A DNA stretch of 64,000 nt from Pyrenula massariospora (Eukaryota > Ascomycota > Eurotiomycetes > Pyrenulales > Pyrenulaceae). The stretch covers positions 558,001 through 622,000 of the forward strand of contig JAGFMI010000024.1 in assembly GCA_021030905.1 (NCBI GenBank), read 5' to 3'. Positions 21,742 through 32,839 of the stretch are shown here, piece by piece. The notes under the pieces were generated by a model that made no database searches, was not told where the DNA came from, and saw only the letters and a list, made by a program, of their open reading frames with translations. The translations under genes were made by a program, and so were the position numbers. How positions within the stretch are numbered: the first letter of the stretch is position 1; each line of letters starts with the position of its first letter.

Positions 21742-23506
21742 ATGGGTGTCGCACTCAAGAAACCCGACAATGTGGCTGGCTCTGCGGCGCCGGCCATCAT
21801 CGTTGGGATGTTTGTGTCTTTTGGAGGTGTCCTATTTGGGTGAGGGCGGTTTCTGCCATCGATATCGATCTTGTCAAACTGACATAAAAGGCAGATACGA
21901 CACTGGAACAATTGGAGGCATTCTAGCAATGAAATACTGGCGAAAACTATTCTCCACTGGCTATGTCAACCCAAAGGACCACTACGCAGATGTGACTGCT
22001 TCCCAATCCTCCGAAATTGTTTCAATCTTGTCCGCTGGAACCTTCTTTGGAGCTCTTGCCTCATCTTACGTGGCTGACTTCTTCGGTCGTCGTCTCGGCA
22101 TGATTTTAAACACTTTTGTCTTCACATTCGGCGTCATTCTCCAGACCGCCGCCACTGCCATTCCTATATTCGTCGCCGGACGATTTTTCGCTGGCTTTGG
22201 TGTCGGGCTCCTGTCCGCTACTATTCCCCTTTATCAGTCCGAGACTGCACCGAAATGGATCAGAGGCACAGTCGTAGGCTGTTATCAGTGGTCTATTACG
22301 ATCGGCCTGCTCGTTGCCGCCATTGTGAACAATGCAACGGCAAAGAGGAACGATACCGGCTCTTACCGCATCCCAGTTGCTGTGCAATTTGCGTGGGCAC
22401 TCATTCTCATCGGTGGTATGATTCTCTTACCAGAGACCCCTCGCTATCTTATCAAGAGAGGGCGTAATGATCGGGCCGCCAAGTCGCTTTCTCGCCTTCG
22501 GCGTCTAGATGTTGACCACCCAGCCTTGATTGAGGAATTGGCTGAGATCCAGGCAAACCACGAGTATGAGATGTCACTAGGCAAGGCTACGTGGATTGAT
22601 TGCTTTAAGCCACCCCTGCTTAAGCGTCTACTCACTGGTTGTGGTCTTCAAGCATTGCAACAATTGACTGGCGTAAATTTCATCTGTAAGTACTTGCTAT
22701 TACAGGCCGGCAATTTGTCGCTAACGCACCCACTTAGTCTATTATGGAACATCTTTCTTCTCAAACTCCGGCATTGATAATCCATTCATCATCTCTACAA
22801 TCACAAACGTTGTGAACGTCGTGAGCACGATCCCCGGACTTTATCTTGTTGAAAAATGGGGACGTCGACCTTTGCTGCTTATGGGGGCCATCGGAATGTC
22901 CGTCTGTCAATTGATCATTGCCAGCGTCGGCACGGCGGTTGATAATAATGTCTCGAATAAGGTCCTCATTGCTTTTGTCTGTGTGTACATCTACTTCTTC
23001 GCTTCGACCTGGGGTCCGATTGCCTGGGTTGTGACAGGAGAGCTCTTCCCCCTCAAGGCTCGTGCACGGTGCTTGGCTATGACGACTGCCTCTAATTGGT
23101 GAGTAGCCGGTTGGAATTCTTTTGTGGCGCATACGCTGACCCTGTTCTGTCTAGGCTGCTCAATTGGGCAATCGCATATGCTACTCCGTACATGGTCAAC
23201 GATGGTCCAGGAAACGCGAATTTGCAAGCGAAGGTGTTCTTTATCTGGGGCGGATTTTGTGTTATCTGTGTTGTATTTGTCTATTTCTGCATTTACGAGA
23301 CCAAAGGTCTGTCACTTGAACAAGTCGACGAATTATACGCCAAGGTAGATCATGCCTGGCAATCCAAAGGGTTCGTGCCCACGGTCAGCTTTGCAGAGGT
23401 GCAGGACCTTGGACAGGCCGGAAGGCATGCGTCTCTGGCAGACTTGGAGGCGGGTGTTGAAAGGAAGAAGTCGGTGTCGCACGTGGTGGATTCAGAGAAG
23501 GTTTAG
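21742..23506 (+). CDS. MFS sugar (hexose/glucose) transporter
   Basis: Four exons, 21742-21839, 21895-22685, 22738-23098 and 23155-23506, 533 residues, with three introns of 52-56 nt. Junctions restore LFG|YDTGTIGG, NFI|FYYGTSFF and SNW|LLNWAIAY. Seen: 12 hydrophobic segments; sugar-porter signatures FFGRRLG after TM2, PETPRYL after TM6, QQLTGVNFIFYYGT in TM7 (the hexose-binding region), GRRPLLL after TM8 and ETKGLSLEQVDEL after TM12. Role: proton-coupled or facilitated hexose uptake at the plasma membrane; it looks like the fungal glucose transporter group (HGT-1/MstA/Rco-3-like), though transport versus sensing cannot be told. The N-terminus before TM1 is only about 15 residues and the C-tail about 60. 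Confidence 0.94.
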
Positions 23507-24450
23507 AGCATGCTGGCTTGAAGGGGTCTCGATATAATTACGGAGATATCCGTATACCATGCCTATAGTCGAATCCCGGATGTCTTCATCTAAGAGGCAA
23601 ATCTAAATTCCGATCCAACCTTTTTGTCGACCCCGTGAGTTAATCTGCCCGTGGCAACGAGCCGTATCCGCGGCGGAGCGTTACGTAACTGGGGGCCGGA
23701 TGTCTTGGCACCGACCTGCAGGGCTTCTTTTTCAAGTCATCTGAAAGAATCTTGACTACAATCAACCTTTGAGGCTGGCGGCGGCAATCCAATGGCAAAT
23801 GGCTGCCTTATCTCTGACCCTGTCGCGCCGTAACGGCCAGCGTATCGATTCTTTCTGTTCCTGCGTTCTTCCCAGCCATCAGCGTGGGACAAGCGGGCCT
23901 CCCGTCGTCGTTCCTTTCCGCTTCCGGTTTGTTTTACACAACCGAAACCACCGAATCGGCCATGATGTCGTGTGTCTCAAGAGAGGAGCTCTCCTGGAGG
24001 CAAAAAGGAAGACATCCACAATGCTTACCTGGAGAGATAGCCACTGCCGCTGCCAACGTCGTCGTTTGCTTGTCTCGATAAGTATTGCTTCTTCCTCTCC
24101 GCGGTTTTCTCCCGGCTCCCGTAGATCTTTAACATTGCCGCTTGGATAGTGACGCCTAGCTTTCGATGCGGCCTCCTCTTATCAATCCCATATCTCGACA
24201 GTCAAAGTAAATCTCAGGAGTTTCTACCATCCTTGGTCAGCCCATTATCCTTAAGCCCCAAAGAACAGATTTTTGTGTGTATCAACGTTGTCTTTGTATC
24301 CCATGATCAACACTTGCGTTTTCTACTTTGCTCATGATTCAAGAACTTTGCGCCAAAATAGCGGGACTAAGGCCAATGTCTTATGTTCATTGAGCTTTGA
24401 TTTGTATAGCTGAAACTTGGACGTGACTCCCTCCAACACAGGCCCACGAC
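23507..24450. other. Intergenic region between hexose transporter and Zn2Cys6 regulator
   Basis: About 940 bp. No supported gene. A possible acceptor-like AACACAG about 10 nt before the ATG at 24451 could mark an intron in the 5' leader of the regulator. Confidence 0.4.
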
Positions 24451-26582
24451 ATGGCCATGGCTGCCACTCTTCAGCCATCGCCACTTCGTACAGAAACGCT
24501 GCGTTTGGCACCCTCTCCAAATACTGTCCCACGAAGCAACTCAGGTGGAGAAGTGCCGAGAAGGTCGAGCGGTGGTGACAATGCGACAATATGGTCATCG
24601 AGCTCGGCGAACGCGCTTTTACAGTGTGATGCATGCCGTAAGCGCCAAATCCGATGTGCCCTAAATGAAGTTACCCGAAAGTGTTATTCCTGTGATTTTC
24701 ATCGACAAGACTGTGTGTTTCCAACTGTTTCACCTGTTTTACCTCGGAAGAGAAACTTTGAGGACGCTATGGATGGTCAAAGCCGCAGAGGGTGTGAATT
24801 CAAACCATCTCCCCAATCTACTGAATGCTAAATAGTGCGCCTAGATCATATCCTGCAATATTACCATCCCCAGTAAACTCTACGCCTCAACATCCCATAT
24901 CCTCTTCAACAACGGCGCCACAACCAGGCAGAGCCTTCATACCACAAAATGCCACTTGGCCATCCTTTCTGAGCGACTCAATACAAGTCAGCGGCATGAG
25001 CACTGACCTTGAGGCAGCTTTGGTTGATCACGTTCCACGAAATGACAAGGGAGAAACGTCTTTAGGAACATTGAACTTGAGAAAGACTGGTCCTTCTGGT
25101 ACATACGCAAAAATATCAAGTGTATCTACCTCACATTCCAAAGCTCTAAAGGCATACCGAATCCTCGACGAGACATCACAAGCTTACTTGCATCGATATT
25201 TTGTTTATAACCTTCAACCTAGCTTTCCAATAGTGGACGAACATAATTTGGCGGCCACAACCCCAGGTTTCTCGCAGGGCCACCCTGTTCGACTTGCGGT
25301 GACAGCATTTTCATTACGACAGTGGCAAGCAGAGACAGGGGCACCATTGCAATGTACGGAAGACGATATCATACAACTACGGGACGCCACCGTTGGCCTT
25401 TTGCAGTCAACGCTTACGGAGCCAAGTCTATCAACGATTCAGTGCGGACTCCTTCTCTGCCAGGATCCCGATATAGTCACGCCCACGCTGACCAGTCAAT
25501 TAGTCGTAGCCGGTAATGCCCTAGGTCTTAGCCAAGATTGCTCACAATGGAATATTAGCGCCGCAGAAAAGCGTCTCCGCAAAAGGCTGGCGTGGGCCTT
25601 GTACGCTCAGGATAAATGGACAGCCCTCGTCCACGGCTGCCCATCACTAATTCAACCATTGAACTGGACTGTCAAACCTCTTGTTCCCGAAGACTTCGTC
25701 TCCGAATCGCCTCAATCAATTCCTCCAGACACCATCTCTCACGGCGCCTCTCTTTTTATCCAGTACATCGACCTAACCCTCATTCTTTCCGACATCCTCG
25801 CTGCCTTTTTCACCAACGCTGCCATTGCAGATCTAGACTCCGCCAATTCCAATGCCCGCACATCTCTCATCCTTTCACGTGCCAAGCCCATCCAACTCGC
25901 CCTGAAGAACTGGTTTTCCCGCCTTCCCACACTGCTCAAGATGGAGTCTCCTACCAATTCACCGACCAACGTCAACCCCTTTCTTCCTTCCAATGCCCCT
26001 CTCCACCTGTCGTACTTTGCTACCGAGATCACCCTCCATCGCGTCATTGTCCGCTCCCTGCCCAGCCCTCCCAACCTGAGTGATTCAAATTCCTACCTCA
26101 CGCACATCTGTCGCGCCGCCGCAAAGACCCGCCTTATCTCCGCCATGGATTTCCTCAACCGCCTCCGCCGGGACCACCTCAACGATACGTTCTGGCCGTT
26201 TGCGTCCAGCATGAACGTGGCACTGGTTGGAAGTTTTGGGAGCCTGCTGAGGGTTACAAGTCCAACTTTTGAAGAGGCCGATTTCTATCGGATCAGGTGC
26301 GAGGAACTGAGATGGACTTTGGTGTCTAGCCGACAGGTCGGGGGTGGAAGCGAAGGATCGGGAATGGGAGTTGGGGAGAGACTGTTTGGGTATGCTATCC
26401 AGGGCCTGGATGCAGCAGTTGAGGTTGCGGCTTATGTGCCTGAGAAGCCAAGGTTTGTGCCGCCGGCGCCGCTGCCGTCCATGCATCGGGAATTGGTAGC
26501 AAAAGAGCGCGATGATCAGAATGATACACCAAGTGAGGAAGCCGACTTAGAAATGGTGGATGAGGCGAGCAATGAGACATAA
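24451..26582 (+). CDS. Zn2Cys6 transcription factor with fungal-specific regulatory domain
   Basis: Two exons, 24451-24791 and 24836-26582 (44-nt intron, GTGTGA...AATAG), 695 residues. Seen: a complete zinc binuclear cluster with Cys 59, 62, 69, 78, 81 and 88 (C-x2-C-x6-C-x8-C-x2-C-x6-C), a basic linker (LPRKR), a Ser/Pro-rich stretch, then the fungal_trans region from about residue 225 (YFVYNLQPSFPIVDE onwards) with the helical repressing domain, and an acidic tail that could activate. These proteins bind CGG-type sites as dimers in the nucleus. The target pathway cannot be read from the sequence; the upstream neighbour is a sugar transporter but linkage is weak evidence. The sense strand is C-rich through 25680-26200 and G-rich after 26320. 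Confidence 0.9.
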
Positions 26583-27257
26583 TATCCTTGACATCAAGGT
26601 GGACGGATTTGGGGCTCTTGGTTAGGAAGATCGAGTTGTTTGATAAGAATATGTGCCATTGAGCTGAAGAGTATGATTATTAGATCTAAAAACGAGACGA
26701 GTATGTTTGACGATACAGTACGATCAGGGCAGCATTGGTAAAGAGTCCCTTCCAGTAACAGTGTAAAAAACCGCCATTAGTGTTAAACATCTTTCAATGT
26801 AAGCGTAGGCTAATGTAATCCCAGCTCTTCTCCTGTTCGGACCCTCTGAGGTCTCATTTTGGAATATTTGGACAGTTTACAAGGCTGCGGTATCTTTTCA
26901 GACTCGTGGTCTGCTCCAAGGGCTCTCCTTGTTCGGTCTCACTGCCACGAGAAGCTACTGCGGGCTGCTCTTTGCTCCGCCCCAGCGCATCCTCCCGAGA
27001 CTTCCTCCATCCCCCTCATAAGCTCCGGCCAAGAGCGACCCAAAACGATCCGCGACATGGCTGACCAAAGTGGACAATCAGCCACAGTGCTGGCGCCTGA
27101 GCTTTCGGCCATGAAGCTCGAATGGATTCATGAGCTTCTCGATATTACCTGAAGCGGTCCGACTCGACTCTGCTTTGTCTACGACTTCCAAACCTCTGTG
27201 CCTGTATGACGCCCGCCATTTACCTGCTGTTACCAGCGCAGTCGACCTTGGCCCACG
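26583..27257. other. Intergenic region upstream of the Sel1-repeat gene
   Basis: About 675 bp between tandem plus-strand genes; no gene supported. Confidence 0.45.
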
Positions 27258-29564
27258 ATGCCGCTCAAAGATATTCTCAAGAAAAAGGACAAGATCGCTG
27301 AGCAAGATGCGTCTCTTTCACAGCCAAAGCAGGACTCAGTTCCTGAATTCACATTCATGCGGACGGACACCAATACTCAAGAGATAATTCAACCACCTAC
27401 GTACGAAGGTGATCCCGACCCTGACACAGATCCCAGCGAGCCAACGACGAGTCCACCTAAGCGATCTATGTTTAAACCTTTCAGAACGGCTTCTCAGACC
27501 TCTACTAGATCTAACCGATCCAGGAAGGAAGGGTCACCGCCAGAGAAAGACGGTGAGAAGAAGCGTCTATCTGAGCGACTACATTTCCCCAAATCCCGAG
27601 CCTCGAGTGCCAGCTCGAATGTCCCCTCCGACATACCAAATGCGCCCGACACTTACTCTCACTCCGTGGAAGCAAGAACAGACGCCGATGAAGCACAATG
27701 GGAAGCCCGCGCCACTATTTTAGCCCAAGGGACCTCCCAACCCTGTACACCTACCACGGTCCCAGACTGTCCACCGTCCTCAAATCCACAGCCACCCCAA
27801 CCACTTGACCGTTCCCTTCCCACAAACACTACAAGCCGGCCCTCCGCCCGCCCACGAGCCCTTTCCGACGCCGACACTGACAGCACAATTCAGGACGCCA
27901 TCCGCCTTCACGAGTCTGGCTCCTTAGCCGAAGCCACAACCCTCTTCGCCCGCCTCGCTTCTCAAGGAAATGTTCTCTCCCAAGTCCTTTATGGCCTCTC
28001 ACTCCGCCACGGCTGGGGTTGTACGCCAGACCCACAGAACGCAGTCACATATCTCCGCGCGGCGGCCTCAAATTCTGCGGCTATTGAGCAAGAGGCCTTA
28101 AAGAGCGGAATGAAGAAAGGTGGTGCTGCGAAGGGGGAGCTGGTGCTGGCGATATTTGAGCTGGCTAATTGTTTTCGGCATGGGTGGGGAGTGGGGGTGG
28201 ACAAGGTGGCTGCGAGACAGTATTATGAGACGGCGGCGAATTTGGGGGATACTGACGCGATGGAGGCGGCAGCATGGTGTTATCTGGAGGGCTTTGGCGG
28301 AAAGAAGGACAAGGTGAGTTCTAAACTTCTTTCATTTCATCGAAACCACCGGGTGAGACGAATCCTCGCCGTGGGCGCCATCAATCATGGGAGTGAAAAT
28401 GGATCGGCGATTCCAGGACTTGACGGAGGCTCCCAGGAGATGTTACGGTTGCGACAACCTTCAGACCCGGTCAAAGAGAAGAGAGTCGATCAGCTCCTGG
28501 TGCTGCTGTTCTGATCTCAAATATCGAGCACAAAGGAATTCCAATCCGATCCCAATCACCTGGCCTGCAAGAAGAAATTGGAGTTGCAACTGCATCACAT
28601 TTGAGCATATCTTTCTCTTTCACTACCATCTCAAGCCCAACCAACAGACGCTTTTCGATCCCGTCCCTAAACCCGTCCCTCCACCGCTTCACTTTGGGCA
28701 CCAACCCCCGCCCCCAAGCTCCTTCCCCACTCCACCAGCCGGAATCCTCCTCCCTCCACGCATCTACGTCTTGCATTACCTCGAACGCCGGGACCCTCTC
28801 TCCGTCTTGCCCCGTCTGCTCTATCACATCACCACCCAGCTCAGATTCCCCGATTTACTGACATCTTACCCAATCTAGTTCAAAGCCGCGCAACTCCTCC
28901 GCCTAGCTGAAAAGGAAGGTGCTCAGACCGTGGGGAACAGCTGGTACGTACCAATCTTCAATGCTCGTATTCCTCATTTCCCTTTTCGGCTTCCCCTTTC
29001 CAAGTTGGCCTTCATCTGGCCCTGCGTCCTAGCGAAATGATGTGATGCGATGTGCTTTTTATTGCTATCCGAGCCCGGGCAAGCACAAAATAGGAGAGAA
29101 TCGAATGCAGAGACCTGCCCTACTTTGTCTACCTTGTCTTCGACCTCGAGCCACAAAACGTCACCCCAGACCTGTCTGTCATCCCACGCGCCGCTTTGGG
29201 CATCACTGTCGCAGTGATGGTGGCGGTGGTGGTGGCCGTGTTTGCGGCCAAGCGCTCACTAGCGGGTTTCATGCCAAGACCTCCCGACGACAGGCCCAGA
29301 CGAGCTGGGTATTCAGCCTGCGGCCGTGGAAGAGACCTCGTTAGTTCGGCTCCCAACCACCCGCATTCTCACCATTGGGTCGATTCCTACGGAGTTATTG
29401 TTTGTTTATTTATTTGTTTCTTTCCGGGCCCAAGCAAGGCGGAGTGCGGGCCGTGGTGATTTGGTCGATTGATTGCTTGGATTGTGTGCGTGCCTTTTAT
29501 CGATGCTGATGCTAACGCGTTGCCCCTGAATAGGATTTGGAAGGAGAAATACAATCCGAAATAA
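27258..29564 (+). CDS. Sel1-repeat protein (Nif1/Dsf2-like) with two unusually long introns
   Basis: Three exons, 27258-28313, 28879-28943 and 29534-29564, 383 residues. The first 200 residues are disordered and rich in Ser/Pro/Lys, with many possible phosphosites. From about residue 205 helical Sel1 repeats follow (AIRLHESGSLAEATTLFARLA, LYGLSLRHGWGC, FELANCFRHGWGVGVD, AAWCYLEGFGG). Exon 2 continues the last repeat (FKAAQLLRLAEKEGAQTVGNSW) and the 31-nt exon 3 supplies IWKEKYNPK, the conserved C-terminus of this fungal family, which supports the distant splice sites. Introns of 565 and 590 nt are about ten times the usual size here. S. pombe Nif1 inhibits mitotic entry through the Cdr1 kinase; function here is inferred only from fold and C-terminal motif. 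Confidence 0.82.
28314..28878 (+). other. 565-nt intron of the Sel1 gene
   Basis: GTGAGT donor, CTAG acceptor. The final 200 nt are pyrimidine-rich (C/T), with a long stop-free plus frame that I read as intronic because it lacks family features. Confidence 0.6.
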
Positions 29565-30872
29565 ACCGCGGTCCGTGCTCGGGTCTGGGGGCCTTGTTGG
29601 GGATGAGTTGCCATGAACGTGACGGGAGTTTTCCAGCGTCACGGTGTTGGAACGGGGCTTCTTACGACCGACCGACAGGAATTGGGGTTACGCGCGGAAA
29701 AGCACAGCGATCCCGGCGTGGTGGGTGAGGGTTGGGAATCAGGGCTGGGTGTGCAGGCGTATATCTTGCTATTCTAGCATCATCTATCTCGACTTGAGTC
29801 AAATTGGGTTAGGTAGGGTTGGGCCAAAAGCATTACGGCATGATGGATAAGATGAGACGAAGTGATGATGATGGCATCCACAAGGGCATATTCATATTCA
29901 TATTCGTATTCATCTTCAATTTCAATTCGTAACAAACGTTCGTTCATCGTGTCGTCAATTAAACTGACGCGAGTCGTTTCATTTCATTACAACACACAAC
30001 AACAACACAACAACCAAGGTCAATAATCCCGAATGCTTTGCCTGCTCGCTCGCTCGCTTAACAACATTTGTGGGCAAAAAAATTCAATTAAAAAGGGCCA
30101 GACATCATCCCCAGAATGATTTGACATATGTTGCATCCCAAAAATTTCCGGGGGGGCTCACTTCGCCCAGATTACGTGCGTCTGCAATCGGTTTGAGAGC
30201 GCTGATAGCTCTGGAAGCCTTCGAATCATTTCTGACCCCCGACCCTGAGCCTGACATGATACCTAGGGAGCCCCCCCTCCTCTCTCCCTTGTCCTCCCTT
30301 CCTTTTCTCCACCGTACAGCATGTAGGTGACAACCCAACCGAAACGAAGTCCAAGTCTTCGTGATTTCCCGAACTAGAATCTAGGAAAACCCGAAGATGT
30401 GATGTCCGAAGCCCCGGATGATGTGAAGGCATGTCATGTCAGATAGCAACACCAACAGTGTGGGAAAAAGGCGACAAAAGTCGATAAACTCGCTTGCTAA
30501 GGTAAGCATGCTAATCATGCTTGCTGGAATTCGTGAAAATGTAAAGTCATTATAACGTCATGTCATGGCATGTCGAATGGAAAAAGGGTTGAGTTGGAAA
30601 ATTCCGCCGAAAAGATATGAGATGGGACTAGTTAGACTGGTGCTTGTTGAAGGCCCGTTGCCGGGTTTGTGCTGCTGTTTTATCATTCATTTTTTGGGTT
30701 GAAGCGTGCTCGCTGTCGATTGAAAACTGTTCGTAAATGGCCGTGATAGATATGGTAGGAAATAAACTGCATGGTCATGGGATTGGTTGATTTTTCGTGG
30801 TTCGAGTAGAGTGTGGGGAGACTGTCGACGAAGTCGGGGCCGGAGTCCTTCTTCACGCCTAGCCCACCTCTT
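29565..30872. other. Convergent 3' interval between Sel1 and bZIP genes
   Basis: About 1.3 kb between convergent genes, no gene supported. It contains an imperfect ATTCAT/ATTCGT hexamer repeat at about 29887-29928, a short (ACA)n stretch near 29993-30014 and CTCGCTCGCTCG at about 30045-30056. Confidence 0.5.
29887..29928. repeat. Imperfect hexamer repeat (ATATTC/ATTCAT)
   Basis: About seven hexameric units, diverging at the right end, in the 3' flank of the Sel1 gene. A simple microsatellite. Confidence 0.6.
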
Positions 30873-32839
30873 TTATCCATCTCTCTGCTCCTCACACCTT
30901 CTCACCATCTCCTGAAAATCCTTCACAACCTTCTCCGGGACCATCTCCCAGAGCAAGCTCCTTTCATAGACTTCGCCCCTAACAGTCCTCCCCACTCCTT
31001 CCCTCTCGCCTCTCATCGCTGCCAGCGCCCGCTGCAGCTCGGTCTGCTTCCCATCCTTTTCGGGGGCGGGTGCAGCTTCTAGGTCAAAATCTCCATCGGC
31101 GTCTGTGTCAGAGAGCGGGGGCGAGGTGGAGAGGAATGGGTCTGGATTTGTGATGTGGGCATATTGGGCGGGTGTGAGGGAGAAGGCCGCGGCTTCGGAT
31201 TGGGAGCGGGTGGGGAGGGAAAGGGTATTGTGGAGGTGTTCGAGTTGAGAAGGGCCACCGGTTATTTGGGAGAGCTGATTGGAGGACAGTGTTGTTGTTG
31301 TCGCGGAGGGTTTGGTAGGACTTGCGGAAGCGAGGACAGCTTTGAGGACGTTGGCGCTTTCGGCGCGGTATTCGGACGGAAGGGGTGGGATGGAGTTGGT
31401 GAGGGCGGCAGAGTTTGACGTGGACGATGTGGTAGTGGTGGAAGGAGTGTTAGAGGCAATGAAAGCGCCAAAGAGAAGGCACATGTAGAAGGCGTTCCAG
31501 CTGAAGGGGAGCTCGGCGGGTTTGGTCGCCTCCGTAGGCTTGTTAGGTTGTAGTGTTTCCGTTGGTGGCATGGGAGTCGGCTCGCGCTTGATGGTGTCGG
31601 TGTCCATCTTGTAGTCAGGAGCGGGGATGGTGAAGTCGTCCCAGCCTTGAGCCTCCATCCCCATGCCGTCGAAAGAGGAATACTCGTTGGTGAAAACGTT
31701 TCCAGGAGCGGTATCCGGAGTTGGTTGATTATACTGAGCCTGCTGTTCAAGATGCTCAAGGTGCTCACGCAGGATCCCGATTCGTTTCCGGAGATCGCCG
31801 GTTTCGAGGGTATGAACACGGATCATCTCATCTCGCTCTTGATGTAAATTTTCGATATATTGCTTTAGTTGCTGATTTTCGGCTTGCCACTGACCGCGTT
31901 CTTGAAGTAGAGCAGCTTCATTTCGTCGAGCGTCGGTAAGAGCATCCTCTAGCTCCGTCAAACAGGAGGCGAATTGCTTCTTCTCCTCTTCAAGTTTCTC
32001 AGTGTGCATCTTCTTTCGCTGACGGGAGTCAAGGCTAAGGCCGGTTAGTGATAGCCATCAATGTAACAAGCATGTACCTACGCAGCTTGTCGATTCCTGA
32101 GTAACCTCTTTTGTTGCTTGAGTTCCTTCACTTCCTGTTCATCCGTTGAGATTTTGATCAAGTTATCGATGTTGCTTAAGGTCCTCTCAGCCGGAATCTC
32201 GAACCTCGCATTCTTCTTCCTAATCCCGTCTCGTTGCAGGTGGATCGATGGCGAGCCCAACCTGAACGTCGGACTTCGTACCGGCCGCGATGTGTCGGCA
32301 GTGTCCGAAGAAGCCGCCGACATCCAACCTTGACTTGACTGAGGCGACATCGGAACGGCGGAGTTTGGCTGTGATTCAGGGGCATACGAAACCTGCGGGA
32401 AGTCGACATTGCTCTGAAAAGGTAACCCTGAAGCAGTACCGAAGTCATGGGGCACTTGATCGAAGGCTGAGCTGGGTGTACAGGATGCAGATCCTTGGTT
32501 CAGCGCCGCCCAACCTGATTGCTGTGCATAAGCAGCAGCTTGCGCTGTATCTATACGGACGAAAGGACTATGACCTGAGAAAGAAGGCGACTGCTGAGGC
32601 ATGCGAGGTTGAGCCATGGCCTCCTGACGATATTGCTCCCACATGTTGCCGCGAGGAGACAGGGTTTCTCCGGAAGGTCTCCTCTGGTCCGTGGGAGAGA
32701 TGATGTTTGACGGATCGGCCTCTAGGATCTGTGTGTCCAGGACACTCATGTCATCTTCCTCGGCGGTCGACGGTTTAGTGTCGGACGGCCATGGATGATT
32801 TGGGTAGTACTCGTAGTTTTGGGAGTACCTCGTTGCCAT
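30873..32839 (-). CDS. bZIP transcription factor, MeaB-like
   Basis: Two exons, 32839-32082 and 32034-30873, 639 residues. The 47-nt intron (GTAGGT donor, CACTAAC branch, TTAG acceptor) falls inside the basic region, giving LLRNRQAA|LDSRQRKK. Seen: a Ser/Pro/Gln-rich N-terminal half, basic region at about residues 243-262 with the N-x-x-A-x-x-S-R pattern, a long leucine zipper/coiled coil at about 265-350, then a hydrophobic segment WNAFYMCLLFGAFIAS at about 432-447, a Ser/Thr-rich stretch and an acidic/basic C-terminus. The basic region resembles MeaB, which takes part in nitrogen metabolite repression in aspergilli and fusaria; that name is from memory of the motif and not tested. The hydrophobic stretch could be a buried helix or a membrane anchor. 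Confidence 0.85.

Noticed and set aside
28387-28878. 163-codon plus frame within the first Sel1 intron as an extra exon
   Set aside because: Pyrimidine-rich and low complexity; joining 28313 directly to 28879 restores the Sel1 repeat.
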